NCBI RefSeq assembly: GCF_012933445.1
Contig: NZ_JABBNC010000027.1
Coordinates: forward strand, 78,984 to 142,983
DNA: 64,000 nt
Direction of reading: 5' to 3'
Source of the DNA: Actinoplanes sp. TBRC 11911
GTDB lineage: Bacteria; Actinomycetota; Actinomycetes; Mycobacteriales; Micromonosporaceae
Shown: positions 1-9,080 of the stretch, piece after piece
How the letters are laid out: each line of letters begins with the position of its first letter
Numbering within the stretch: position 1 is the first letter of the stretch
Position numbers and translations under genes: made by a program
The notes under the pieces: model-generated
The model's input: the letters and a program-made list of their open reading frames with translations, nothing else
What the model was told of the DNA's origin: nothing
The model's database searches: none

Positions 1-1427
1 CCGTGCGGGCCCATCCCACCCAGCGCCGATTCCTTGATATCCAGCTCGACCTGGTTGCCGTCGGCATCAACGCCGATCGGCACCCGCAGCCTCTCGTTGA
101 CACCGCGCGGCGCCCACAACGCCGCGAGGTCGAGCCGCTGCAGGTCGGGGATCTCCAACATGGTGCCCAAGTCGAAGTTGGACTTGAGACTGTCCACACT
201 CTCGGTGACGATTCCGAGCCGGTACGGCGAGAGGATACGACCGATCGCGTTGGCGCGAACTGCACTCAGGCGGTCGGGCCTTGCCAGCCTCGTTCGTTCT
301 TCGTTGCCGACCCGGTCGCGGCGCAGCATGAACAGGTCATCACCTTCCACGTGCAACGTGAGAACACCTTTGGTCGCGGACGGTGTGGCATCGTCGAGAT
401 CGAGAAGGACGGCGTTGCGGTAGCCGGTGGTTGCCATCCGCGCGCCGTTGCCCAACCGGCCGCCGTCACGGATCACCAGTACGAAAGGCTCGTCCTGGCT
501 CGGTGTCGCACCCGACTCATATTTGGGCCGCGCGGCGAAGTCGTCGCCGAAAAGCCGTTCCAGCTCTTCGATCGTCGCGCCGGCCAGCCGCAGGGGGCCG
601 GCGGCGTCCTGCGCAGTCTGGTGCTGCAGGTGCGGTAGCCACTTGGCCCATTGCCACGCCTCTATCCCGTCGCTAGCGACACAGAGGGCGATCTGGACTT
701 CCTCCGGCGCGTGCATTGTTACCACTTGCGCGACGAGGGCGCGCGCCATCGCCCGGGTCCGCTCCTTGTCCCCGGAAAATCGGATCTGCGCGAAGCCGGG
801 CAGAAACAGGGCCACCGGCTGGTCCTCGATGGTGGTGTAGGCCCTGATGAAACGGCGCAGCGACTTCGCGGCAAGCGGCTCGAGGTCTTCGATTGGCTTG
901 GTCTGCAGCGGGGTGATCCGCACAGCCAGTCGCTGTTCCCCGGTGCCGGCCCGCACCTCCAGAAAGTCCGGATGCGTCGGCCGCCGTTCCCAGCGGCGGG
1001 TCGTCATCGCCAGCGACCACAGAGATTCCGGGTCCGGGTGCTGCCACGCGCTGGCCTCACGCTGGCCGGACACATGTTGCCGGACCCGCTTGCGGTTCTG
1101 TGCAAGATATCGCAGGTAGTCCCGGCGGTCGCCGCCGAGCTTCTGCTTACGGTCCGCACCGCCGAAAGCGACCTGGCCGACCAGCATGCCGCCCATAGCT
1201 ACCACAGTCAGGCCGAGCATCACCCAGATCAGCCGGCCGCCCGAGCGGCTCACGAACATCATGGTCATGACACCGGACATCAGCAACATCGGCAAGACCG
1301 TCATGGCCTGCCTCATCCCGGCGGGCTGTACCTCTGGCAATACCGGTGGTTCCTGGAGATTGATCTCACCGGACGGCATCGCCGGACCATTACGCCGAGC
1401 TGGTCGTCGAAAAAGGACGGTACTCAA
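1..1427 (-). CDS. eccC: Type VII secretion ATPase EccC, N-terminal part (truncated by window edge)
   Basis: Reading the minus strand from a TTG at 1427 gives a protein beginning STVLFRRPARR, then PAMPSGEINLQEPP, two hydrophobic helices near residues 45-90, and a long soluble domain ending in KESALGGMGPHG at the window edge. This is the N-terminal signature of EccC, the FtsK/SpoIIIE-type motor ATPase of ESX/type VII secretion. The first Walker A should follow just beyond the edge. An AAGGG ribosome site lies about nine bases before TTG, and EccC proteins usually begin at this point, so TTG is preferred over the internal ATG at 1388. The protein is membrane-bound and exports WXG100-type substrates. 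Identification is firm; the rest of the gene and the ESX locus lie outside the window. Confidence 0.93.
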   Translation of the reverse strand, partial: MSTVLFRRPARRNGPAMPSGEINLQEPPVLPEVQPAGMRQAMTVLPMLLMSGVMTMMFVSRSGGRLIWVMLGLTVVAMGGMLVGQVAFGGADRKQKLGGDRRDYLRYLAQNRKRVRQHVSGQREASAWQHPDPESLWSLAMTTRRWERRPTHPDFLEVRAGTGEQRLAVRITPLQTKPIEDLEPLAAKSLRRFIRAYTTIEDQPVALFLPGFAQIRFSGDKERTRAMARALVAQVVTMHAPEEVQIALCVASDGIEAWQWAKWLPHLQHQTAQDAAGPLRLAGATIEELERLFGDDFAARPKYESGATPSQDEPFVLVIRDGGRLGNGARMATTGYRNAVLLDLDDATPSATKGVLTLHVEGDDLFMLRRDRVGNEERTRLARPDRLSAVRANAIGRILSPYRLGIVTESVDSLKSNFDLGTMLEIPDLQRLDLAALWAPRGVNERLRVPIGVDADGNQVELDIKESALGGMGPH

Positions 1428-1625
1428 TGGCCAACCCTTACAGACGTTCGTCTCTCCGATAAGGAGCCGTCATGTTGCTGGTTCCGTGCTTCTGGAGCCG
1501 AGGCAGCTACCATCCTCGACAGGATCCAGAGATATTTCGGATCCGCCGGCCACGGCAATCCTCCACATCACTTTCGCGTCCCTCCGAAAGTCCTGAGAGG
1601 AGGGTCATGGAGCCCACGCTAGCGG

Positions 1626-1649
1626 CTGGCTATCAGACGATCAAGTCAG
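1626..1649 (-). promoter_or_regulatory. CTGACT-type dyad operator with overlapping promoter (site 1)
   Basis: On the plus strand: CTGGCTAT-N8-CAAGTCAG. Read on the minus strand it holds TTGATC, a 17-base spacer and TAGCGT, facing eccC about 190 bases away. An ATG starting a 33-codon ORF lies seven bases after the -10. It is one of fourteen such sites in the window. Confidence 0.6.
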
Positions 1650-1935
1650 GGAGCAGTGACGAAGAGCATATCGCTACGAGCCTCACCCCGGATGACCCCA
1701 ACGGGACTCGCTCGCACCCCGAAGGGGGCACAAACGGCCGTCGTATCCACGCTATTGGATGAGAAGTCCGTCGAATGACCTTAACGGGCGGTACACGTGG
1801 GAAGAGGTTCACCTCTACGGCCAGGCAACGCCGCATGGAAGCAAGCTCCCAGGATGTGGTGTCGAGCGCCTTGACAGCAGTCGACGGTGCACCGATCAGC
1901 GCCGAGCCAACAGGAATAGGCGACGTAATGGACCT

Positions 1936-1972
1936 GGGCCGAGTGCGCGTCGGGGGAAGGCGCACTCGGCCC
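1936..1972. terminator. GC-rich hairpin in the 1428-2456 intergenic stretch
   Basis: Perfect 13-base arms GGGCCGAGTGCGC and its complement (1936-1948, 1960-1972) enclose an 11-base loop. There is no T-run, as is common for actinobacterial terminators. It lies about 480 bases downstream of the lectin gene on the minus strand. Apart from this and site 1, I see no gene in 1428-2456: the ORFs there lack ribosome sites and family resemblance. Confidence 0.5.
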
Positions 1973-2456
1973 TGGGCCATCATGAGTAACGTTCACTGTG
2001 CGGTTCCGGACACCCTTCCGGTCGAACCCGCGATTTCTAGCTGCCCAAGACACCCCGCGCGAACGGTTCGTGCAGGGATCGACACGGCACACAGGCCATG
2101 CCGACGCCGACACGACCTCAGCGTCGCTTCGGATCTTCTCGCCAGGCATGCAAGGGGGTCAGCGATTACAGCCGGCACGATGTCACCGCCTGACTTTATC
2201 CTTTGAAAGTTATAGCGCCCAGAGTTCGACATCACAGATCCGCAGGTGAAGCCTTGATGAGGCCTGCGTTCGGCGTCGGTCCATGGTGAGTCGCAGCCCG
2301 TTCGTGCCGGCATGGTTGACGATCGCCCGTCATCACCGTTCGTAGCATCGCCGCGATGCCTGCCGGTGCCGGCAGTTCTGGTTCGCGGGTCGTCCCAGCC
2401 GCCGAGCTCACCGCACCTGCGCCTGCAGCGTCCCGCCAGCCTGACCATACCGGGGT

Positions 2457-3404
2457 TCAGCGCCACTTCTGGTTGGAGGTGCCTTCGCACGTCCACAGCT
2501 GAAGCTTGGCGCCGTTTCCGTTTCCCTTGTCCACGACGTCCACGCACTTGGCTTGGCCGGCCGACAAACTGTAGTTGGTCAGGTCGTGCGAGCTGTTCAA
2601 CACGAACTTCTGCAAGGGGTTACCCGTAATGCAGTTCTGAACCGTGATCGTCGCGCCGCTGGACCAACTACTGGTCGTCATGCACTGGCCGGTCACCTTC
2701 GCCCGCACCGTCTTGTCCGTGTAGAAGGCCCATGCTTGATGGGAATTTGTGTTGACCGGGCTGCAGTCGTAGATCTGAAGTCGCGCGCCGACGTGGCCAT
2801 CTGTCACGTCGATACAGCGGTTGCTTCCATAATTGGTGATCGTCGTCGGACCACGCGACACCTTGAGTCCCGCGCTGGCGACCGATGCCTGAGACTTTGT
2901 CGAGGTGCGGGGTCCATTGGCCGTGCTGCTCAGATCCGCGGGCCCGACCGCAGTGGCGTCCGAACCAGCGCTTGGCGCAACATTGCCAGGCGGGTCCGTT
3001 ACCGCACCGGGCGTGGCAAGTGGGGTAGGGGCGCCCACCACGACTGGGGCCTCCGATGTGCCGTCGACGCCGGGATCTCCTGGGATCCCGGGTCCGCCTC
3101 GCCCAGTCTTGCCATCCAGCCCTTGCTCGGTTCCCGGACGGGCTGAACCAAGGGGAATTTCTCCCAGATTGCTTCCGGGCGCTGTAAGCGGGCGGACCGT
3201 GGCGTCTTGCGTGGCGGCACTGCCTAGCAGCACGCTCAGGCCGACCACGGCACCTGCCGTCATCGCCACGACCAGAACCACGATCACCGTGGTGCCGGCA
3301 CAGGACACCCGTAGTCTCCGTCGGACACCGCGGACGAAAGCGCCGACGATGCCGCTGCGCGTCTCGGAGGGCTCGTCGACGTGCACCGGAAACCGCTGCG
3401 GCAT
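2457..3404 (-). CDS. Membrane-anchored ricin B-type (beta-trefoil) lectin protein
   Basis: This 315-residue protein has a basic cytoplasmic N-terminus, one transmembrane segment near residues 38-62 (TTVIVVLVVAMTAGAVVGLS), a Gly/Pro/Ala-rich extracellular linker with collagen-like GPG/GDPG stretches, and a C-terminal beta-trefoil of about 125 residues. The trefoil shows the repeated NRCIDV, QAWAF, QKFVL, KCVDV and NQKWR blocks of the ricin/CBM13 family, which binds carbohydrate. The family is often fused to secreted hydrolases, but no catalytic domain is present here. It is probably a surface-displayed sugar-binding protein. ATG at 3404 is the longest start, with only a weak ribosome site. It reads in the same direction as eccC but 1 kb away, so a shared operon is not indicated. 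Confidence 0.85.
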   Translation of the reverse strand: MPQRFPVHVDEPSETRSGIVGAFVRGVRRRLRVSCAGTTVIVVLVVAMTAGAVVGLSVLLGSAATQDATVRPLTAPGSNLGEIPLGSARPGTEQGLDGKTGRGGPGIPGDPGVDGTSEAPVVVGAPTPLATPGAVTDPPGNVAPSAGSDATAVGPADLSSTANGPRTSTKSQASVASAGLKVSRGPTTITNYGSNRCIDVTDGHVGARLQIYDCSPVNTNSHQAWAFYTDKTVRAKVTGQCMTTSSWSSGATITVQNCITGNPLQKFVLNSSHDLTNYSLSAGQAKCVDVVDKGNGNGAKLQLWTCEGTSNQKWR

Positions 3405-3729
3405 GGAGTAGCAGGCCTCTCTCTATCTAGTAGGACAGAGCAACTGTGCGCGCGTCGATGTGCATATCACCATTCCCCCGTGAGACGGCTCCAGCGGAAA
3501 CACCGACGAAAATCGTCGATCGCGGCGACGTCCGCAGGCTCATGAACTCCGTGGTCTACTCGGCGGCCTGTTGAAACGCTCCGGTCACCTGTCGAGCCAG
3601 AGATGCGTCGCCGTGGCTCGAGGTACCCGGATCAATCGCTACGAGAAGCGCAAGTACAGCCACAGCATTCCTGAACGCCCTCAGCGACTCGGTAGCGACC
3701 CACCCCAGCGGCGACCGGCTCAGCCATCA
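3405..3729. other. Intergenic stretch without a recognisable gene
   Basis: It separates two minus-strand genes. Plus-strand ORFs here are the antisense of the GNAT gene or lack ribosome sites. The sequence just upstream of the lectin start (CTACTAGATAGAGAGAGG on the minus strand) may hold its promoter. Confidence 0.4.
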
Positions 3730-4467
3730 TCACCTCCCTGCGGATGCGGCCGCATTCCAGGGCTGGCCGATGGGCCGATATATACCGAAGATGCACCGCT
3801 TGCGCTCGGTGAATCCCATCTTGTGGTAGAGCCCAATGGCCTCCGGATGATCTCCCTTGACGTGCAGAAAAGGCACCTCACCGCGGGCGTCAATGGCCGC
3901 AATCACTGACCCGACCAGACCGGATGCGAGGCCCTGCCCGCGATACGCCGGATCGGTGCACACCGCGCTGATCTCGGACCAGCCGGACGGCCGCATCCGC
4001 TCGCCGGCCATGGCTACGAGCGCTCCCCTTCGACGGATGCCGACATATCTCCCAAGCTCGATCGTCCGGGACAGGAACGGACCCGGATCGGTACGGCGCA
4101 CAAGGTCGATCATCTCCGGCACGTCCGCAGTGGTCAGGACGATTGGTTCCGGGTGGTCCCCCGGATCGACGTCATTGCCCACGAACTGGACGGCCTCCCC
4201 TCGGAACGTCATTTCCCAGCCGGGTGGAGCGGTCCGCGGCCCATGCGGAACGAAGATTGCCTCTCCCGGTTCCGCGAGAACCGCCGCGTCAGCCCACGCC
4301 TGCGGATCAGCGGTGTCGGCCAGTGCATAGAACGGTGACACGTCAGACAGGTACCGAGCTGCTAGTCCATGAACCTCTGCGAATCCACGCTGGGGACCGA
4401 CGAGAGCAGGCCACAGTGGGTTGTCCAGAACAGTCATGGCGGTGCTCGGCAGCGGCAAGCGACTCAT
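3730..4467 (-). CDS. GNAT-family N-acetyltransferase (FR47-like)
   Basis: The 245-residue product has its acetyl-CoA binding motif A late in the chain: AVCTDPAYRGQGLASGLV, followed by the GLYHKMGFTERKR block that closes the GNAT fold. The N-terminal 110 residues resemble the FR47/GNAT two-lobed subfamily. Such enzymes transfer acetyl from acetyl-CoA to a small-molecule or protein amine; the substrate is not predictable. The ATG at 4467 has GAGAGAAG about eleven bases upstream. An operator-promoter (4635-4658) sits about 170 bases upstream and points at it. Confidence 0.85.
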   Translation of the reverse strand: MSRLPLPSTAMTVLDNPLWPALVGPQRGFAEVHGLAARYLSDVSPFYALADTADPQAWADAAVLAEPGEAIFVPHGPRTAPPGWEMTFRGEAVQFVGNDVDPGDHPEPIVLTTADVPEMIDLVRRTDPGPFLSRTIELGRYVGIRRRGALVAMAGERMRPSGWSEISAVCTDPAYRGQGLASGLVGSVIAAIDARGEVPFLHVKGDHPEAIGLYHKMGFTERKRCIFGIYRPIGQPWNAAASAGR

Positions 4468-4634
4468 GATTCGTGTTACTTCTCTCGTCGTACTGAGACC
4501 TTGACATGGACCACCGCCGGCGCCCCACGAGGCAGCCTCTTCTGGTCAGCGCTCAAGTCGCCTCAGCGGCGACGAATAAGCTGCAGCCCGTGGGAGCGTC
4601 GGTCCCGAAGTTCTTGGTAGCAGAAAGCTAGCCC

Positions 4635-4658
4635 CTAGCTACCAGTTCTTCAAGCTAG
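4635..4658 (-). promoter_or_regulatory. CTGACT-type dyad operator with overlapping promoter (site 2)
   Basis: CTAGCTAC-N8-CAAGCTAG. The minus strand reads TTGAAG, 17 bases, TAGCTT, aimed at the GNAT gene. It abuts the stop codon of the DUF418 gene. The 24 bases beside it are nearly identical to those beside site 14 at 59 kb. Confidence 0.6.
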
Positions 4659-4660
4659 CA

Positions 4661-5794
4661 TCACCGTGACGGCGGCCACGCCATAGATCCTCTGTTCTGG
4701 ACGACACGGTGCACCAACCACTCCGCCGGGCCATATCGGAATTTCCTCAACCAGATGTTGCTTATCGCGACCTGGCTGATAAAGATGGCCATCGCCGTGA
4801 CCAGCATGGCAAACGGAGAAAGCCGGCCGACCAGCCCGAGGCCCAGTCCTGTGAAGAGGAACAAGGTGATGAGTGACTGGCCGAGATAGTTTGAGAGTGA
4901 CAGTCGGCCCGCACGTGCAAGAACTGACCCGAGCCAACGTCCACGGCCACTGCTGACAATCCTCATCACGCCGGCAGCGTACGCGGCGGCCAACAACGGC
5001 GCCGTCAGCACAGAGACGAGGATCCCGGTCGGGCTGGTATCACCCCCTGCCGAGGCATAGAAGATGCCGCCGGCCAGGCCAAGCGGAATGCCAGCCCATC
5101 GGATTATACGTTCGCGACGGTCGAGCCCCTCGAGCAGGCGATGCCGGGCCGCGAGGACACCGATCAGGAAGGCTGCAAATATTGCGATGCCACGCATGAC
5201 CAGCTCGGATCTGCTGTAGAGCGGTAGACCCGTGAGATGCTCGCTCAGGACAGAGCCGACACCTCCCGCCAACTTTCTGGCAGCCGTCGCACCCCGGTCA
5301 AGCGTGTCGGCATCGTCAGTCGTTTCGATCAGCGTCGCCGCCAACCCTACGCCAGCGATCAGGATGTAGCTCGCGAGGATCAACGCGACCGCTGTCCGGT
5401 TGCCGATATCGCGCAGCACCAACAACACGGCTCCCCATACCGCATACGTGGTGAGAATGTCGCCGGTGACGAGAAATATCATGTTGATGATACCAAATAT
5501 GAACAGGACGCCAAGCCGCCGCCACATCCGTGGCACGAATGCGGGCCCGGATCGCGCTTGTTGAAGGACAAAGCTGTATCCGAACAAAAACGAGAACAGG
5601 AGGTTGAACTTCATCGTACAGAACACGAGGATGAGCCATCGCACGACCTCATCTTGGACCGACACGAAGGTGGGGTCGGCGACGGCGTAGTTGTAACCGG
5701 AGGCGGCATAGGGAAGGTTCACGATAATGATGCCAAGAAGGGCAAAGCCACGAAGAGCGTCGACGGTGACGAGGCGGCCATCTCGGGCGAGCAT
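4661..5794 (-). CDS. DUF418 (YeiB-like) multi-pass membrane protein
   Basis: The 377-residue product has eight or more predicted transmembrane helices and the family hallmarks: VDALRGFALLGIIIVN at the N-terminus, FSFLFGYSF in the first third, and the C-terminal GRLSLSNYLGQSL plus KFRYGPAEWLVH blocks. DUF418 proteins are acyltransferase-3-like membrane proteins of unknown substrate. The ATG at 5794 has no strong ribosome site. The 3' end runs into operator site 2. It is followed, not overlapped, by the GNAT gene, which seems to have its own promoter. Confidence 0.9.
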   Translation of the reverse strand: MLARDGRLVTVDALRGFALLGIIIVNLPYAASGYNYAVADPTFVSVQDEVVRWLILVFCTMKFNLLFSFLFGYSFVLQQARSGPAFVPRMWRRLGVLFIFGIINMIFLVTGDILTTYAVWGAVLLVLRDIGNRTAVALILASYILIAGVGLAATLIETTDDADTLDRGATAARKLAGGVGSVLSEHLTGLPLYSRSELVMRGIAIFAAFLIGVLAARHRLLEGLDRRERIIRWAGIPLGLAGGIFYASAGGDTSPTGILVSVLTAPLLAAAYAAGVMRIVSSGRGRWLGSVLARAGRLSLSNYLGQSLITLFLFTGLGLGLVGRLSPFAMLVTAMAIFISQVAISNIWLRKFRYGPAEWLVHRVVQNRGSMAWPPSR

Positions 5795-5801
5795 TGGTCA
5801 A

Positions 5802-5850
5802 GAGAATCAACAATGTCCCGACACGGTCAAGATCATATAGTGTGATTCTC
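5802..5850. promoter_or_regulatory. Inverted repeat upstream of the DUF418 gene
   Basis: GAGAATCA (5802-5809) and TGATTCTC (5843-5850) are perfect complements 33 bases apart. They flank an AT-rich ATATAG element directly upstream of the DUF418 start. They may be an operator or a promoter region; nothing proves either. Confidence 0.3.
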
Positions 5851-5975
5851 GGCGAACTTGCGATCGCCCACGTCACAATTCAGTCGCTGATGCCGGTTAT
5901 TTGCATTGCCAACGATGTGGATCCACGTTGCGAGGCCCGCCACGGTGGCGCCCGAGCGTTCTCGGGTCGCCATTC

Positions 5976-7442
5976 TCAGAAGGTTGCCGGAGGCGCGAAC
6001 CCGCCGAACTCCTTCTCCATCAGCTCGGCGAAGCGTAGAGGCGTACGGTCTTCTAACATGGGCCCGACCAGTTGAACGCCGATCGGAAGCCCCTCTGACG
6101 AGGTGGCGACAGGTACGACAGTCGCCGGTAGGCCTGGTGCGGTGGCGACGCCGGCCCACACGAGTTGGTCGGGATACGCGTATTCCACTCCGTCGATTGA
6201 TATCGTGCGTTTCCATTGATCGAGGCTGTGATCGTGGACAAAGGCAGTCGTCGGTGCCGCTGGGCACAGCACAATGTCGAACTCGTTGAAAAGTTCGTTC
6301 CATCCGGCGCGATGCCGTGCCCGGATGGTGTCGGTCATGATCCAATCGCGGTGGCTCAGCGCAACACCCCGGATACGTTCGGCGGCAAGCGTGAGATCAC
6401 CCGGTTCAAGCTGGTCTGCCGCGACGACCCCCTGCCCGTAGAGATCTGGAGTGTATGCGGCCGCGATGGAGGCGTATAGAAGGCGCATGTAGATCCGAGC
6501 CCCCTCCACCTGATCGGGCAGTAAAGACGTCTGCCGACGAACCGTCGCACCGGCCGCGCCTAACGCGGTGGCGAGTCGTTGAATGACCAAGCGGATCTCG
6601 GATGAGGTCGGGATGAGTGGATGGGTCTCCAGCACAAGGACCCGGAACCCCGCGAGGTTCTCATGGCGTGCGGCCGGCAAGGCGAGCTTGTAGGCAATCC
6701 CCGTCCCGGTGTCATCCGGAGCGGCCAGAACATCGAGCATCAGGGTGAGGTCGGCGGCGCTGCGGGCCATCGGCCCGATCACGGTCAGGTCGCGGTCGTA
6801 CGGCAGGGGTAGCTCGCCCGGTGCGGTGTGTCCCCGAACCGGCAGCAGACCCCATGAGCTCTTATGCGCGTACACACCGGAGAAGTGCGCCGGCACGCGC
6901 AACGATCCGGCGATGTCGGATCCGATCGACACGGCGCCGAATCCGGCGGCCAACGCGGCAGCCGAGCCACCGGATGATCCACCGGGGGTTCGGGCGAGGT
7001 TCCATGGGTTGTTCGTCGTGCCGTACAAGGGGTTGTAGGTCTGGAGATCGCCGAGGGCCACGGGCACATTGGTCTTGCCGAGAATCACCGCGCCGGCGGC
7101 CTTGAGCCGCGCAACCGCGACGGCGTCTTCGCTCGCGACGAAATTCTTGAACGGCGGCAGGCCCCAGGTCGTCGGCAACCCCTTGATGTTGAATGACTCC
7201 TTGACCGTGGTGGGGATTCCCAGAAGCGGACGCCGCTCCCCGCGAGCGCGGGCCTCATCGGCGTGACGTGCTGCGAGGACGGCGCGGTCGAAATCGCGCA
7301 CGCTGATGGCGTTGAGGTCGTGATCCCGTCGGGTGATCCGGTCGATCGCGGCCACGGTGAGTTCGACGGCGGAGACCGAGCCGCTATCCATCGCGGCGGT
7401 CAGTTCGGCCGCGGTCGCGTATGTGTAATCGGACGTAACCAT
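5976..7442 (-). CDS. Amidase (amidase-signature family)
   Basis: The product is 488 residues from ATG at 7442. The catalytic triad of the amidase-signature family is visible: Lys81 in TVKESF, cis-Ser in GGSSGGS (residues 154-160) and nucleophile Ser180 in GSDIAGSLRVPA. These enzymes hydrolyse carboxylic amides in the cytoplasm; the GSDIAGS variant is common in amidases of unknown substrate and does not indicate GatA. A longer open frame extends to 7937, but it runs antiparallel to nothing conserved and overlaps the SDR gene, so the shorter start is chosen. A GGGAGAGG lies about 14 bases upstream. It follows the SDR gene after 134 bases and may be co-transcribed. Confidence 0.88.
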   Translation of the reverse strand: MVTSDYTYATAAELTAAMDSGSVSAVELTVAAIDRITRRDHDLNAISVRDFDRAVLAARHADEARARGERRPLLGIPTTVKESFNIKGLPTTWGLPPFKNFVASEDAVAVARLKAAGAVILGKTNVPVALGDLQTYNPLYGTTNNPWNLARTPGGSSGGSAAALAAGFGAVSIGSDIAGSLRVPAHFSGVYAHKSSWGLLPVRGHTAPGELPLPYDRDLTVIGPMARSAADLTLMLDVLAAPDDTGTGIAYKLALPAARHENLAGFRVLVLETHPLIPTSSEIRLVIQRLATALGAAGATVRRQTSLLPDQVEGARIYMRLLYASIAAAYTPDLYGQGVVAADQLEPGDLTLAAERIRGVALSHRDWIMTDTIRARHRAGWNELFNEFDIVLCPAAPTTAFVHDHSLDQWKRTISIDGVEYAYPDQLVWAGVATAPGLPATVVPVATSSEGLPIGVQLVGPMLEDRTPLRFAELMEKEFGGFAPPATF

Positions 7443-7576
7443 GACGATCGCTTTCGCCTCTCCCGTCATCTGGGGCCGGACCTCGGCGGGACCTCGGCTG
7501 TGCTCGCCCGGACCAGCAGTGGCCGATGTGGCCACACCTAGACGAGCACGCTCCGACCGATGAACTTGCCTGCTAG

Positions 7577-8392
7577 TTACCCCATCGCCTCGATGGCGAG
7601 GTGTTCCCAGTCGGACCACTCGGCCAATCGCTCGGCATAGGCCGCCTTGGTCACTTGGGGGCCCAGCGCGCCGAACAGAACCCGCAACGGAGGAACCTCG
7701 GCATCGACTATTTTGAGCATGGCGGGACCAACGCCGGCCGGATCGCCCACGGGCAGGCTTGGCACCGTAGCGAAGAACTCGTCCTTGACCGGCTGATAGG
7801 CAGGCATGGTCTCTCCCCAGACCGCGGACTCGGTGTTGAACCCCGTTTTGTACGCGCCGAGTTCCACCAGCGTTACTTTTATGCCCATTCCGCCGACCTC
7901 CGCGGCCAACGCCTCCGTCAAGCCTTCGGTCGCCCACTTCGTTGCCTGGTAGCCGCCGAGCAGTGGCAGCGACACGACGCCATAGATGCTCGAAATCTGA
8001 ATGAGATGGCCCGCACTCTGCGCGCGTAGCACCGGCAAGGCCGCTTGTGTCACGTTCAGCAAGCCGATCACGTTGGTCTCGAACTGGTCACGCAGCTGCT
8101 GCGGGCTGATCTCCTCGACCGCGCCGTACAACGGGTAGCCGGCGTTGTTGACCACCACATCGAGACGCCCGAAGGTCTGGACAGCCTGTTCGACCGTCGC
8201 GAACGCTTGGGTGCGATCGGTGACATCGAGGGTCAGCGGCAGGAACGCGTCGCCGTAGCGCTCGGTGAATTCCTCGAGAGCACCCGTGTCGCGCGCGGTC
8301 GCGGCGACCCGGTCCCCGCGACTGAGTGCGGCCGCCAGGTATTCGCGTCCGAGGCCCCGCCCCGCGCCGGTAATGAACCAGGTCTTACTCAT
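7577..8392 (-). CDS. Short-chain dehydrogenase/reductase
   Basis: The product is 271 residues. It has the Rossmann motif TGAGRGLG at 8-15, NNAG near 82-85, Ser134/135, and catalytic Tyr148-x3-Lys152 in GGYQATKWA. This is a classical SDR using NAD(P)H on an unknown carbonyl or alcohol. The start at 8392 is supported by GGAAGG about 11 bases upstream; the longer frame to 8476 has no ribosome site. The gene precedes the amidase on the same strand. Confidence 0.9.
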   Translation of the reverse strand: MSKTWFITGAGRGLGREYLAAALSRGDRVAATARDTGALEEFTERYGDAFLPLTLDVTDRTQAFATVEQAVQTFGRLDVVVNNAGYPLYGAVEEISPQQLRDQFETNVIGLLNVTQAALPVLRAQSAGHLIQISSIYGVVSLPLLGGYQATKWATEGLTEALAAEVGGMGIKVTLVELGAYKTGFNTESAVWGETMPAYQPVKDEFFATVPSLPVGDPAGVGPAMLKIVDAEVPPLRVLFGALGPQVTKAAYAERLAEWSDWEHLAIEAMG

Positions 8393-8518
8393 ATGCGTGA
8401 GAACCTTCCATCCTGCTGCTGGTCCGCAGTTCGATCGCTTGTGGCCCGAGAGTGGGCCACTGTCGCGTTGAGGCACACGCCGTCATCAGATGGCTCTTGA
8501 ACCGGATGAAGCGATGCC

Positions 8519-8532
8519 GGACCGATTGGTCC
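8519..8532. promoter_or_regulatory. Palindrome GGACC-N4-GGTCC upstream of the SDR
   Basis: A 5-base-arm dyad about 130 bases upstream of the SDR start, next to TAACTGACACTATCG. It may be an operator for a regulator not identified. Nothing else is recognised between 8393 and 8687. Confidence 0.3.
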
Positions 8533-8687
8533 GTAACTGACACTATCGAACTGCCCTGCCAGGTTCACCATGGCCAAAGTCACGCGAGGGTTTCAGCTGA
8601 GAATCGAGCACCCGCCGGCATGGCGACCACGGCCGAGGCCACGATCTGGCCATCCAGGTCCTTGCGACGCTAGGTCACGACGAGCAA

Positions 8688-8719
8688 TGACGTCTTCAGT
8701 CAGTCGACTGAAGACGTCA
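8688..8719 (-). terminator. Hairpin terminator of the ArsR-type gene
   Basis: Fourteen-base perfect arms (TGACGTCTTCAGTC and complement) with a 4-base loop overlap the stop codon region of the regulator. There is no T-run afterwards. A strong stem-loop, probably a bidirectional barrier with the convergent upstream region. Confidence 0.65.
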
Positions 8720-9037
8720 GAAGATCCGGTGCAGTCCGTCGAGCACCGCGTCGAGGAAGCCCGGGAAGCGGGAGTCCAGATCCTCCTGCCGTAGACGAAC
8801 GAGGTAGTTCCGTCCGACGAGCTGCGTCCTCGTCACACCAGCTTCGCGAAGAATCTTCTTGTGATGCGAGAGTGTCGATTTGTGAAAAGCCGCGAGCAGG
8901 CCCTCCGGACCACACGGATGATATTCACCGTCTTGCAAGGTCACCAGGATCCGCATCCTCGCGTCGTCTGAGATCGCACGCAGAACGTCATCGAATCGAA
9001 TGTCCTTGACATCCGGCTCGACCAGGTAACGCGCCAT
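8717..9037 (-). CDS. ArsR/SmtB-type HTH transcriptional regulator
   Basis: The product is 106 residues from ATG at 9037, preceded by GGAGGAG. The fold is a winged helix: DDVLRAISDDARMRILVTL, then STLSHHKKILREAGV as recognition helix and VGRNYLVRLR as wing. It has no ArsR metal-binding ELCVCDL box; a single Cys-Gly pair lies in YHPCGPEG, so it probably senses something other than arsenic. It is divergent from an MFS exporter with operator-like repeats between, so the natural reading is a repressor of that exporter. Confidence 0.88.
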   Translation of the reverse strand: MARYLVEPDVKDIRFDDVLRAISDDARMRILVTLQDGEYHPCGPEGLLAAFHKSTLSHHKKILREAGVTRTQLVGRNYLVRLRQEDLDSRFPGFLDAVLDGLHRIF

Positions 9038-9080
9038 CGCGACTCCTCCCGTGTGCCACCGACAACACTGTACCACATTC

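Noticed and set aside
3..638. Long plus-strand open frame over the left edge
   Set aside because: It is antisense to eccC, whose minus-strand translation matches a known family throughout; the plus-strand protein has no motif.
5237..5845. 202-residue plus-strand open frame
   Set aside because: Shadow of the DUF418 membrane protein; its charged composition mirrors complement of hydrophobic codons.
7443..7937. N-terminal extension of the amidase to 653 residues
   Set aside because: The extra 165 residues overlap the SDR gene in another frame and have no family match; the amidase fold is complete without them.
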